A stretch of DNA of 64,000 bases from Nitratidesulfovibrio sp. (GTDB lineage: Bacteria; Desulfobacterota; Desulfovibrionia; Desulfovibrionales; Desulfovibrionaceae): assembly GCF_040373385.1 (NCBI RefSeq), contig NZ_JBDXXH010000003.1, positions 372,001-436,000 of the forward strand, given 5' to 3'. Every line of letters starts with the position of its first letter. Within the stretch, counting starts at the first letter, position 1. The position numbers and the translations under genes were made by a program. The notes under the pieces are model-generated. The model saw only the letters and a list, made by a program, of their open reading frames with translations, searched no databases and was not told the DNA's origin. Below, one piece after another: positions 7,745-15,387 of this stretch.

Positions 7745-10030
7745 ATGCACGCATCGGACGACCACGCGGCACAGCCCGTCCCATCCGAGGGGGATGACGC
7801 CTCCCCTGCGCCGGACGCGCCCCGTTTCGCATCGGCACCCGCCGGGGATGGCTTTCCCGGTGGGCTGACGGTAGCGGGCCGGGTGATGCGCCTGCCGCGT
7901 CGCCTGCCCTTGCCGGTGGGCGCGCTGCTGGCCCAGATCGCCGATGTCCCCGGCGGCCCCCCCACCATCCCGAAGAAGTCACCCGATCCGACAGCCTCGT
8001 CCGGCTCATCCGGCCCGTCCGGCGCATCTGGTGCATCCGGCATGTCTGGCCACCAGACGCCGCATGAGGCCACGAGCATGGGGGGCTTCAGCTATGCGGC
8101 CTCGGTCATCCTGCCCCAGACCGGCTGGTCCGCAAGGGAATTCCTGCCGCGCCTGGTGGGCGAGCTTTCCTCTCCCGGCAACCTTTCCGTGCTCGAACGC
8201 GAGATGCACCGCCAGGCGGCTGGTGCGCCCACGCCGTATTCCCTATCCTTGCGCGGCGAAACCGGCACCCCGGTGGAACTGCTGGTCACCCCGCGCCCCC
8301 TGCGCGGCGTTGCGTTCGGTGCATCGGCGGGTTCCGGTGCAGCGGGAGGTTCCGAGCCAGGGGGCGAAGGCACGGTGCTGTGCGCCACCCTGACCGCAAC
8401 CCCCCTGCCCAACCTGTCCAGCGAGGGGCCTGCCCCGGCCTGGAGCGAACGAACCCGGCTGCTCAACCTGCTGGATCGGCTGCCCGCCTACGTGGTGCTG
8501 CTGGGGCCGGACTATTCCATCCGCTATGAGAACCGGGGTTTCCGCCAGTTGTTCGGCCCCGGCGTGGGCCGTCCCTGCTACGAGGTGATCCGGGGCCAGA
8601 ACCGCCCCTGCGCACTGTGCCCGCCCTTCGATGTCTTCGATTCGCGCACCTTGTGCGTGTGCGAGTGGGCCTGCCCGGAGCGCCGGTCCGCCTTCCGCAT
8701 CTATTCCTACCCCTTCGAGGACGTGGACGGTTCGCCCCTGGTGCTCAAGCTGGGCATCGACATCACCTCCGGGGTGCGCGCGCAGGAGGCCCTGTCCATC
8801 AGCGAGGAGCGGTACCGGTCCATTACCGACAACCTTACCCTGGGTATCGCCGTGCTGGACAGGGCGCTGGGCATCACCGCGTCCAATCCGCGCCTGCGTG
8901 AATGGTTCGGCGAAACGGCGGCGCCCGGCGGGCTGCTGTGCCGCATGCTGACCGAGCACTGCGGCGAGGACAACAGTCGCTGTCCCGGCTGTGCCTGCCT
9001 GGCCACCTTCCGCGACGGACGGACCCATGAATGGCGGCTGGAGACCACGGCCCACACCGGCGGGCGCCGGTCGTACCGCCTGACCTCGTGCCCCATCCTG
9101 GCGGGCGACGGGGGGGTGGATTCGGTCATCGTCATGCTGGAGGACGAAACCGACCGCCTGCGCGTGGAAGAACGGTTGCAGCGCGCCCGCAAGCTGGAAG
9201 CCATGGGCACCCTGGCCACGGGCATCGCGCACGAGATCAACCAGCCCCTGTCGGCCCTGCAATTGTATGCGGGCAGCCTGGAGATGCTGGCCGAAAAGGA
9301 CCGGGCGCCGGACCGCGAAACCCTGCTGGCCCGCCTTTCGCTGATCCTTGGCGAGGCGACGCGCATCCGCGACATCATCGACCATATGCGGGCACTGGTG
9401 GCCCACGGCGATGCGGCCCTTTCGCCCACCCAGGTCGAGGCGGCGGTGGACCGGGCGCTGGGGCTGGTGGGAGCGCAACTGCGCGCCCACCAGGTAACCG
9501 TGGAACGCGTGCTGCCCCCGGATCTGCCCACCGTGCGCGCCAACCCCGTGCAACTGGAGCAGGTGGTCATCAACCTGGTGGTCAACGCCATGCACGCGCT
9601 GGACGCAAGGGAACCGGCGGACGGGCAGGACCGGCGCATCCGCATCGAGGCCGCGTACCGGCCCGTGCGGCGTGGCGGCGCCGATCCGTCCGATCGAACA
9701 GACAGGCCGGACCGAACAGACCGGCCGGATTCCGGTGACGGGCAGGGGGCACACCCGCCGGACGGCGAGGCCCCGGCGGGGCGCGTGCTGCTGACCGTGG
9801 CGGACAACGGGCCGGGATTGCAGGGGCTGGAGGACCGGGTATTCGACCCCTTCTTCACCACCAAGGACCCGCACAAGGGGCTGGGCCTTGGCCTCGCCAT
9901 CGTGCACAGCTTCGTGGAATCTTGGGGCGGGGAGATTTCCGTGTCCGGCGGCGAGCCGCCCATGACCGGTGCCGCGTTCACCCTGGCCCTGCGCCAGGCC
10001 ACGCCATCGGAACCCCCTGCCGAGAAGTAG
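7745..10030 (+). CDS. PAS-domain sensor histidine kinase (partner of sigma-54 regulator)
   Basis: A 761-residue cytoplasmic kinase. The first ~110 residues are low complexity with SSGPSGASGASG-type repeats. Two PAS-like domains follow, both unusually rich in Cys: PCYEV...CALCPP...CVCEWAC (residues ~275-310) and CRMLTEHCGED...CPGCAC (~398-420). Then come HisKA with His496 in GIAHEINQPLSALQLY and HATPase with the G box LGLGLAIVHSF; a DRTDRPDRTDRPD repeat interrupts the ATP-binding region near residue 655. The protein could sense redox state or a metal through the Cys clusters, but this is inference. The start is uncertain: a GTG at 7715 is also possible and neither has a strong ribosome site. 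The sigma-54 response regulator follows after 258 bp. Confidence 0.9.
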   Translation: MHASDDHAAQPVPSEGDDASPAPDAPRFASAPAGDGFPGGLTVAGRVMRLPRRLPLPVGALLAQIADVPGGPPTIPKKSPDPTASSGSSGPSGASGASGMSGHQTPHEATSMGGFSYAASVILPQTGWSAREFLPRLVGELSSPGNLSVLEREMHRQAAGAPTPYSLSLRGETGTPVELLVTPRPLRGVAFGASAGSGAAGGSEPGGEGTVLCATLTATPLPNLSSEGPAPAWSERTRLLNLLDRLPAYVVLLGPDYSIRYENRGFRQLFGPGVGRPCYEVIRGQNRPCALCPPFDVFDSRTLCVCEWACPERRSAFRIYSYPFEDVDGSPLVLKLGIDITSGVRAQEALSISEERYRSITDNLTLGIAVLDRALGITASNPRLREWFGETAAPGGLLCRMLTEHCGEDNSRCPGCACLATFRDGRTHEWRLETTAHTGGRRSYRLTSCPILAGDGGVDSVIVMLEDETDRLRVEERLQRARKLEAMGTLATGIAHEINQPLSALQLYAGSLEMLAEKDRAPDRETLLARLSLILGEATRIRDIIDHMRALVAHGDAALSPTQVEAAVDRALGLVGAQLRAHQVTVERVLPPDLPTVRANPVQLEQVVINLVVNAMHALDAREPADGQDRRIRIEAAYRPVRRGGADPSDRTDRPDRTDRPDSGDGQGAHPPDGEAPAGRVLLTVADNGPGLQGLEDRVFDPFFTTKDPHKGLGLGLAIVHSFVESWGGEISVSGGEPPMTGAAFTLALRQATPSEPPAEK

Positions 10031-10075
10031 GGGTGCCCACAGGGGCGACTCGTGCCCCCGGTCAGCGAAGGGAAC

Positions 10076-10152
10076 CCGGACGATATGCCGGACGATATGC
10101 CGGGTGATATGCCGGTTGAAATGTAGGGTGAAATGCCGGACGAAAGGGCGGA
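10076..10152. repeat. 12-bp minisatellite in the kinase-regulator gap
   Basis: About six tandem, increasingly diverged copies of a 12-bp unit close to CGGACGATATGC fill the gap between the kinase stop and the response-regulator gene. The same kind of unit (ACGAYATGCC) appears in the C-terminal coding end of the kinase at 16992-21194 and, less exactly, upstream of the kinase at 56855. Confidence 0.8.
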
Positions 10153-10288
10153 CGCAACACCGGAAGGACAGCGACAGACCGACTGACAGGGGGGGATGGC
10201 CCCCGCGCCACGGCGAACGCGCCGGGGGCGGCATGCCGCACAAGGGATGCCACCCAGACGCCCATCACGATGCCTAAAGGACATCCAC

Positions 10289-11755
10289 ATGCGCATACTC
10301 ATCGTTGACGACAACCTGCCCAGCCTCCAGAGCCTCAGCCTCGTCCTGCACGACCTGGGGTACGAACCGACCCCCTTCGAGGACCCCGTGGCCGCGCTGG
10401 CAGAGGCCCGCACCACCTGGTTTCCCCTGATCATCACCGATATCCGCATGCCCGGCATGGACGGCCTGACGCTGCTTTCGCATCTGAAGGAAGACCCCTC
10501 CACTGCCGAGGCCGACGTGGTGCTGATCACCGGGCACGGCGACATGGAAACCGCCGTCGAGGCATTGCGGCGCGGAGCCTACGACTACCTGAACAAACCC
10601 ATCAACGCCCGCGAACTGGCGGCGGTGGTGGAGCGTTGCGCCGAGCACCAGGCGCTGATCATGGAAAACCGCGAACTGCGCGAGCACCTCGACGAGGCCG
10701 TGGAGCAGCGGGCCGACGCCCTGCGCCGTGAACTGGAATCGGCCCGCACCCGGCTGCGCCAGGTGGCCGGGATCGGCGAGGTGGTGGCGGCTTCGCCCGC
10801 CATGTCGGCGTTGCTGGACGAGACGCGGGTGTTCCATGCCGAGCCGTCCGTGCCCGTGCTCATCGAGGGCGAAACGGGCACCGGCAAGGAAGTGGTGGCC
10901 CGGCTCATCCATTACGGGGAATCGGGCAACGATACCCCGTTCATCGCCCTGAACTGCGCGGCCATCCCGCACGAACTGTTCGAGGCGGAACTGTTCGGGC
11001 ACGAGGCGGGGGCCTATACCGGCAGCCGCGCGGGGGGCGCCCCCGGCAAGCTGGAACTGGCGGGCGGGGGCACCCTGTTTCTGGACGAAGTGGCGGAAAT
11101 GCCCCTTTCCCTGCAGCCCAAGCTGCTGCGGGTGCTGGAAGAGCGCTGCTTCTACCGCCTGGGCGGGGTGAAGCGCCGTGAATTCAAGGCCAGGGTGGTC
11201 TGCGCGGGCAACCGCGATCTTTCGGCCATGGTAGAGGCCGGGCAGTTCCGGCGCGACCTGTATCACCGGCTGCGGGTGGGGCACCTGCGCATTCCGCCCC
11301 TGCGCGAACGGCCAGAGGACATCCCCGTGCTGGCCGGGCTGTTCCTGCAACGCGAGGCCGTGCGCAAGAAGAAGCGTTTCACCGCGCTTTCGCCCGACGC
11401 CCTGCGCCTGCTGGGCCGTCACCCGTGGACGGGCAACGTGCGCGAACTGGAAAATTCCGTGGAGCGTGCCGTGCTGCTGCACGATGGTCCCGCCCTCACC
11501 GCCCGGCACCTGGGCTTTCTGGACGACCACGGCCCGACCGAGGTGCCTTCTCCCGCGCCCGGTGCCAACGCCACCCCCGGGGTATGGCGGCTGGACCCGG
11601 ACAACCTGACGCTCCCCGAGGCCCCCTTTGACGTGGAAGCGCTGGTGGACGGCCTGGTGCGCAAGGCGGTGGAACGGTTCGGCGGGAACAAGAGCCGGGC
11701 GGCGGCGCATTTGGGCATTTCGCGGTTTGCCCTGCACCGACGGCTGGCCAAGTAG
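10289..11755 (+). CDS. Sigma-54-dependent response regulator (NtrC family)
   Basis: A 488-residue enhancer-binding protein. It has an N-terminal receiver domain (acceptor Asp51 in IITDIRMPGMDG), a coiled linker (~130-165), and an AAA+ domain with Walker A GETGTGKE near residue 195, a GAYTGS sigma-54 contact loop at 241-246 (the usual form is GAFTGA), and Walker B GGTLFLDEV. The C-terminal Fis-type helix-turn-helix is NKSRAAAHLGISRFALHRRL. The ATG at 10289 has AAAGGA upstream. It is encoded directly behind the PAS kinase and is presumably its phosphorylation partner. A consensus sigma-54 promoter with an upstream 46-bp palindrome lies 70-230 bp downstream of the gene and is the obvious candidate target. 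Confidence 0.95.
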   Translation: MRILIVDDNLPSLQSLSLVLHDLGYEPTPFEDPVAALAEARTTWFPLIITDIRMPGMDGLTLLSHLKEDPSTAEADVVLITGHGDMETAVEALRRGAYDYLNKPINARELAAVVERCAEHQALIMENRELREHLDEAVEQRADALRRELESARTRLRQVAGIGEVVAASPAMSALLDETRVFHAEPSVPVLIEGETGTGKEVVARLIHYGESGNDTPFIALNCAAIPHELFEAELFGHEAGAYTGSRAGGAPGKLELAGGGTLFLDEVAEMPLSLQPKLLRVLEERCFYRLGGVKRREFKARVVCAGNRDLSAMVEAGQFRRDLYHRLRVGHLRIPPLRERPEDIPVLAGLFLQREAVRKKKRFTALSPDALRLLGRHPWTGNVRELENSVERAVLLHDGPALTARHLGFLDDHGPTEVPSPAPGANATPGVWRLDPDNLTLPEAPFDVEALVDGLVRKAVERFGGNKSRAAAHLGISRFALHRRLAK

Positions 11756-11826
11756 CCGGGCCGGTTGTGTTGGGGTGCGGGTATTCCCTACCTGTATGAT
11801 GGGTGCAGCATGCAAATGTGCGGGAT

Positions 11827-11872
11827 CGCCCTACCGTGCGGAATCGCACGTGCGATTCCGCACGGTAGGGCG
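11827..11872. promoter_or_regulatory. 46-bp perfect palindrome, candidate activator site
   Basis: Every position from 11827 to 11872 is self-complementary about the centre 11849/11850 (arms of 23 bp, central GCACGTGC). The centre lies about 120 bp upstream of the -24 element at 11969, the distance typical of NtrC-type activator sites. It could alternatively fold as the terminator hairpin of the regulator gene, but the nearest T-run (11900-11906) is about 28 bp away. Confidence 0.6.
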
Positions 11873-11968
11873 CGCCATCATGGTCGCCATATTGGGATTA
11901 TTTTTTTGAAGCACTCCATAGGGGTGTTTTTATTGAAGAATAATTCCGGCTAGTGGTTGCTCACATTG

Positions 11969-11985
11969 TGGCACGCGGCTTGCTA
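11969..11985 (+). promoter_or_regulatory. Sigma-54 promoter (-24/-12)
   Basis: TGGCACG-CGGC-TTGCTA matches the sigma-54 consensus TGGCACG-N4-TTGCW at every conserved base. The predicted start of transcription is around 11995. The upstream 90 bp are AT-rich (T7 and T5 runs), as often seen where DNA must bend between activator and polymerase. No credible coding sequence follows within 600 bp. Confidence 0.85.
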
Positions 11986-11994
11986 AGTAGAGAG

Positions 11995-12186
11995 GCGACT
12001 GCGGGACACAAGCCATACCGGCGGTCCCCCCCGACCCCCGTAGTCGACACTGGCTCTGATGTACCGGACCTCGGCGGATATCCCCCCCCCATCTGCCAAG
12101 GTCCCGGAGTGTTACTTCAGATCCCCCCTTTCGGAAGCCTTCTGTACGGACACCCCCCCCGTCCCGCAGAAGGCTTTCGACTTTTG
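11995..12186 (+). ncRNA. Putative C-rich small RNA from the sigma-54 promoter
   Basis: The predicted transcript is about 190 nt. It carries five C-tracts: C7 at 12026-12032, C5 at 12035-12039, C9 at 12082-12090, C6 at 12123-12128 and C8 at 12153-12160. Predicted folds place them in or near loops: AGCCA (12011-12015) pairs with TGGCT (12051-12055) around the C7/C5 tracts; GGCGGAT (12073-12079) pairs with ATCTGCC (12091-12097) around C9. A 13-bp stem (12132-12144 with 12167-12179) encloses C8 and is followed by ACTTTTG, a plausible terminator. Exposed C-tracts suggest pairing with G-rich Shine-Dalgarno sequences. Boundaries and existence are predicted, not shown. Confidence 0.55.
12132..12186 (+). 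terminator. Strong hairpin at the end of the putative small RNA
   Basis: A 13-bp stem with one G-U pair (12132-12144 / 12167-12179) is topped by a short GGAC/GTCC inner stem and a C8 loop. The U-tract is short (four T in ACTTTTG), so termination may be partial and some reading into the FMN riboswitch is possible. Confidence 0.55.
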
Positions 12187-12268
12187 CGCACTCGGGCGGC
12201 GTCCATTCCGTCTGGTGTTCCTCCCCGCCTCTTGCATCATGTGCGCGGCGGATGTAGCATCCGGCCCG

Positions 12269-12421
12269 AATCCTCAGGGCGGGGTGAAAGTCCCCACCGG
12301 CGGTATTCCGCGCGGCACGCCGCGCCGGAGAGCCCGCGAGCGCCCGCTCCGTCGTGGAGCGGGGTCAGCAGACCCGGTGAGATGCCGGGGCCGACGGTAA
12401 CAGTCCGGATGAAAGAGGACG
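12269..12421 (+). ncRNA. FMN riboswitch (RFN element)
   Basis: The conserved RFN blocks occur in order: TCCTCAGGGCGGGGTGAAAG, then CCCCACCGGCGGTA, AGCCCGCGAGC, GACCCGGTGAGA, GCCGGGGCCGACGGTAACAG and TCCGGATGAAAGAGGA. The outer stem pairs TCCTC with GAGGA. It lies upstream of ribB and should switch off riboflavin synthesis when FMN is plentiful. Between it and ribB (12422-12483) a long hairpin with arms GCGCAAC and GTTGCGC may form part of the expression platform; the rest up to 12644 shows no gene. Confidence 0.95.
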
Positions 12422-12644
12422 CGGCGCAACGCCAGCCAACCCCGTGGGCCTCCCGCGTGCGGTTATGGCGTGGTGTTGCGCGTGACGGCATGGCCGCCGC
12501 TGCGGCGTGCCGGTGCGTGGCCTTCCGGCGGGCGCGACTGCGACGCGTGCCCCGGAGTCCGCCCGGCATGTTGTCTGTGGGCTGTTCCGCCGCGCCGCGT
12601 TTCCACACGCCCTGATTCTGGACCTCCAGCCAAGGAGATGCGCC

Positions 12645-13424
12645 ATGAATCAGCCGTCCCCCACTCCCGTTCAGGCCGGAACCACCGGCCCCCCCCTGCA
12701 TCATGTCACGCCCGTGCCACAGGCCGGGACTGCTCCGCAGCCGTGCCTGGCCCCCCTGGCAACAGTCGAGCAGGCCCTGGATGCCCTGCGCGCGGGACGC
12801 GGCATTCTTGTCGTGGATGACGAGGACCGCGAAAACGAAGGTGACATGATCTTTGCCGCGCAAACCCTGACCGAAGCACAAATGGCCCTGCTGATCCGCG
12901 AGGGAAGCGGCATCGTCTGCCTGTGCCTTACCGATGCCCATGCCGACGCGCTGGACCTGCCGCCCATGGTGGCGTGCAACACCAGCCGCGCCGGTACGGC
13001 CTTCACCGTGACCATCGAGGCGGCGGAGGGCGTCACCACCGGTGTTTCCGCCGCCGACAGGGTGGCCACGGTGAAGGCGGCGGCAGCGCCCGGCGCACGG
13101 CCGGAACACCTGCACCGCCCCGGCCATGTCTTTCCGTTGCGGGCCCGCCCCGGCGGCGTGCTGGAACGGCGCGGCCACACCGAGGCCACCGTGGACCTGA
13201 TGCGCCTTGCGGGCCTTTCGCCGTGCGGGGTGCTGTGCGAACTGACCAACCCCGACGGCACCATGGCCCGACTGCCGGACGTGCGGGCCTTTGGCGCGCG
13301 GCAGGACATGCCCGTGCTTACCGTGCAGGCCCTTGCCCGGTGGCGCGCCCTCCACGATGCCGACGGAACGGTCCGTGGCGTGCACGACGGCGGGGCCATC
13401 CGCAAGGGGGCAGGCATGGTGTAA
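12645..13424 (+). CDS. ribB: 3,4-dihydroxy-2-butanone-4-phosphate synthase
   Basis: A 259-residue enzyme that converts ribulose 5-phosphate to the four-carbon precursor of riboflavin. Visible features are the acidic metal/substrate motif [14 protein letters not shown] (near residue 58), [14 protein letters not shown], and [22 protein letters not shown]. It is the stand-alone RibB form without a GTP cyclohydrolase II domain. The first ~35 residues are a Pro/Ala-rich extension not needed by the family. The ATG is preceded by AAGGAG at 8 nt. Expression is probably governed by the upstream FMN riboswitch. It ends facing the BrkB-family gene. Confidence 0.96.
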   Translation: MNQPSPTPVQAGTTGPPLHHVTPVPQAGTAPQPCLAPLATVEQALDALRAGRGILVVDDEDRENEGDMIFAAQTLTEAQMALLIREGSGIVCLCLTDAHADALDLPPMVACNTSRAGTAFTVTIEAAEGVTTGVSAADRVATVKAAAAPGARPEHLHRPGHVFPLRARPGGVLERRGHTEATVDLMRLAGLSPCGVLCELTNPDGTMARLPDVRAFGARQDMPVLTVQALARWRALHDADGTVRGVHDGGAIRKGAGMV

Positions 13425-13617
13425 CGGTACGGCGCGCTCCGGTTCCACGTCCTTCTCCCGCTCCATCGGGCCATGGCGACTGCGATGCCAGCCCCGGCCT
13501 GCGGAAAGCGAAGACGATCCGGCTGCCGAAATCCGGTCCGCCCGGCGACTGCGACGCCGGGCGGAAAGGCACGGTGGCGGAAATGGCCGGAGCGCCGCGT
13601 GACGGACAGAATGATCC

Positions 13618-13650
13618 GACGGCGCGGCGGGAACATCCCGTCGCGCCGTC
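13618..13650. terminator. Bidirectional hairpin between convergent genes
   Basis: A 15-bp, almost perfect GC-rich inverted repeat with a three-base loop lies between the convergent ribB and BrkB-family genes. T-tracts are weak on both sides, so the terminator role rests on position and stem strength. Confidence 0.5.
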
Positions 13651-13671
13651 ATCGTTGCTGTCGTGCCCGTT

Positions 13672-15297
13672 TCAGACCCTGCCGCTGCCGGGGGGATCGC
13701 CCTTGCGAGCATTGCCGGTACCTCCGGTACCGCCGCCATCGGCCCCATTGGCCCCATTGGTCCCATTGGCCTCGGACACGTCATCGGCGGCGGATGTGCC
13801 GCCGTCCACGGCTGCGTGCAGCAGCTCGGGCAGGGTAGGGCCATGCGTTTCGTCTGCTGCCGCATCTTCATCCGCGCCGTTTCCGGCACCGCCCCATGCC
13901 GCAGCGGGCGCGTTCTCCGGCGTTTCCGGCGCGCCTGGCGGGGCCGCATCGAACCAGTCGGGCAGGGTGGTGTCGTGGTAGGCGCGCAGAGTGGTGTTGG
14001 CCGGACTGGCGGCCATGTCCCCGGCCAGCCGGGCCAGGGTGTCGTTGATGAATTCGAAGGCCGTGGCCACCCGTTCCTCGCCCTCGCCCCGGGTGCGACC
14101 GGCCAGGGCCAGCAGCACGTCGGCGATGCGCAGTTCGTCGGGCGGCATGCCCAGCACCCAGGCCGGGGCATCGTCGCACACCCGCACCACCATGCCCTCG
14201 CGGGCCAGGCGGTCCAGCACGTCGTCCAGCACATGGTCCGGGGCGTCCAGCAGGGCGGCCATGCGGTGGCCGGGCACCGCGCCCGTGCCGCGCACGAAGG
14301 CGCGGGTAAGCAGCAGCATGGCCAGCACGGCCAGCCGGTCGCGTTCAAGGCGGCTTACCCTTCCGGCGCGCAGGTGCTTTTCGAAGGTGGGCGCGTTCTG
14401 CACCGCGTGGCATACCTCCACCCCGAACAGCACCACCGCCCACGAAACATACAGCCACATCAGGAACAGCGGCACCTGCGCGAAGCTGCCGTAGATCAGC
14501 CCGTAGCTGGCGAAGCGGGCCTGCCAGGCCATGTAGGCGTATTCCGCGCCCTGCCAGGCCATGGCCGCCAGCAATGCCCCGGCCATGGCCGCGCGCGGGC
14601 GCACCCTGGTGTTGGGAATGTACGAGTACAGGAACAGCAGCACCACGAAGACCATGAACAGCGGCACCAGCTTGAGCAGCAGCAGATAGGCGGCACCCAC
14701 CGGGGCCACCTCCAGCAACCTGCCCAGCACCCTGCCGCTGCGCAGGCTGGCGCCCAGGGTAACGGCGGTACCCATCAGCAGGGGGCAGACCAGCATCACC
14801 GAAAAGAAATCGGTGAACTTGCGCCACGGGCTGCGTCCCTGCCGCACTTTCCAGATGGCGTTGAACGAGCGCTCGATGTTGGCCATGAGCATGCCCGCCG
14901 TCACCAGCAGAAAGGCCGCGCTCACCGCGCCCATGCGGCCCGCGCTGGTGCGCTCCACGTATTCCAGGATGCGCGCCACCGTGTCCGGGTTGCCCGCCGC
15001 AAGGCGCAACAGCAGCATCTGGGTGACCTCTGCGTTGTGCACCCCAAGGCCCTTGGTGATGGAGAACACCACGGCCAGAAAGGGCACCATGGACAGCACG
15101 AAGGTCATGGTCAGGGCGGATGCGCGCAGCAGGCACTGGTCGTCCACGAAGCCCAGCGCCGCCAGAAAGGCGCGCCGCAACAGCCAGATCAGGCCGCGCC
15201 GGGCGGGCGGGCCGGTTTCGGCGCGTTCAAGCCAGACGTCGCTGGTCACGTAGCGGCGCACGCGCCGGGCGCGGTCGCGCAGGGTGGTTCCGTGCAT
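13672..15297 (-). CDS. YihY/BrkB-family integral membrane protein
   Basis: A 541-residue membrane protein of the YihY (formerly ribonuclease BN) family. About six transmembrane helices are visible, including ASALTMTFVLSMVPFLAVVF, AAFLLVTAGMLMANIER and VPLFLMWLYVSWAVVLFGVEV. Residues ~330-430 form a winged-helix-like region (LLLTRAFVRGTG...), and the last ~100 residues are Ala/Gly-rich with IGPIGPIG-like coding repeats on the opposite strand (NGTNGANGAD). Family members of this length have such a C-terminal soluble extension. The ATG at 15297 has GGAGG at 4 nt; a start 138 bp further upstream is less likely. Substrate and function are not established for the family. Confidence 0.88.
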   Translation of the reverse strand: MHGTTLRDRARRVRRYVTSDVWLERAETGPPARRGLIWLLRRAFLAALGFVDDQCLLRASALTMTFVLSMVPFLAVVFSITKGLGVHNAEVTQMLLLRLAAGNPDTVARILEYVERTSAGRMGAVSAAFLLVTAGMLMANIERSFNAIWKVRQGRSPWRKFTDFFSVMLVCPLLMGTAVTLGASLRSGRVLGRLLEVAPVGAAYLLLLKLVPLFMVFVVLLFLYSYIPNTRVRPRAAMAGALLAAMAWQGAEYAYMAWQARFASYGLIYGSFAQVPLFLMWLYVSWAVVLFGVEVCHAVQNAPTFEKHLRAGRVSRLERDRLAVLAMLLLTRAFVRGTGAVPGHRMAALLDAPDHVLDDVLDRLAREGMVVRVCDDAPAWVLGMPPDELRIADVLLALAGRTRGEGEERVATAFEFINDTLARLAGDMAASPANTTLRAYHDTTLPDWFDAAPPGAPETPENAPAAAWGGAGNGADEDAAADETHGPTLPELLHAAVDGGTSAADDVSEANGTNGANGADGGGTGGTGNARKGDPPGSGRV

Positions 15298-15387
15298 CCG
15301 GCCTCCGTGGGATTTGCGGGGCGGGTGGAAAGGCAGTGCGGACGGGGGCGCGGCAGCCCCTTGCCATGGACCGGGTCTGTTCGTACC

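Noticed and set aside
10076..10152. CRISPR array
   Set aside because: Units are 12 bp and directly tandem with no spacers, and no cas genes are present.
11953..12615. A 220-codon open frame covering the sigma-54 transcript and riboswitch
   Set aside because: It spans the FMN riboswitch and hairpins, is Pro/Arg-rich, and has no ribosome site or recognisable domain.
13663..15387. Extension of the lytic transglycosylase frame far upstream
   Set aside because: The extension is antisense to the BrkB-family gene, which has clear homology and its own ribosome site.
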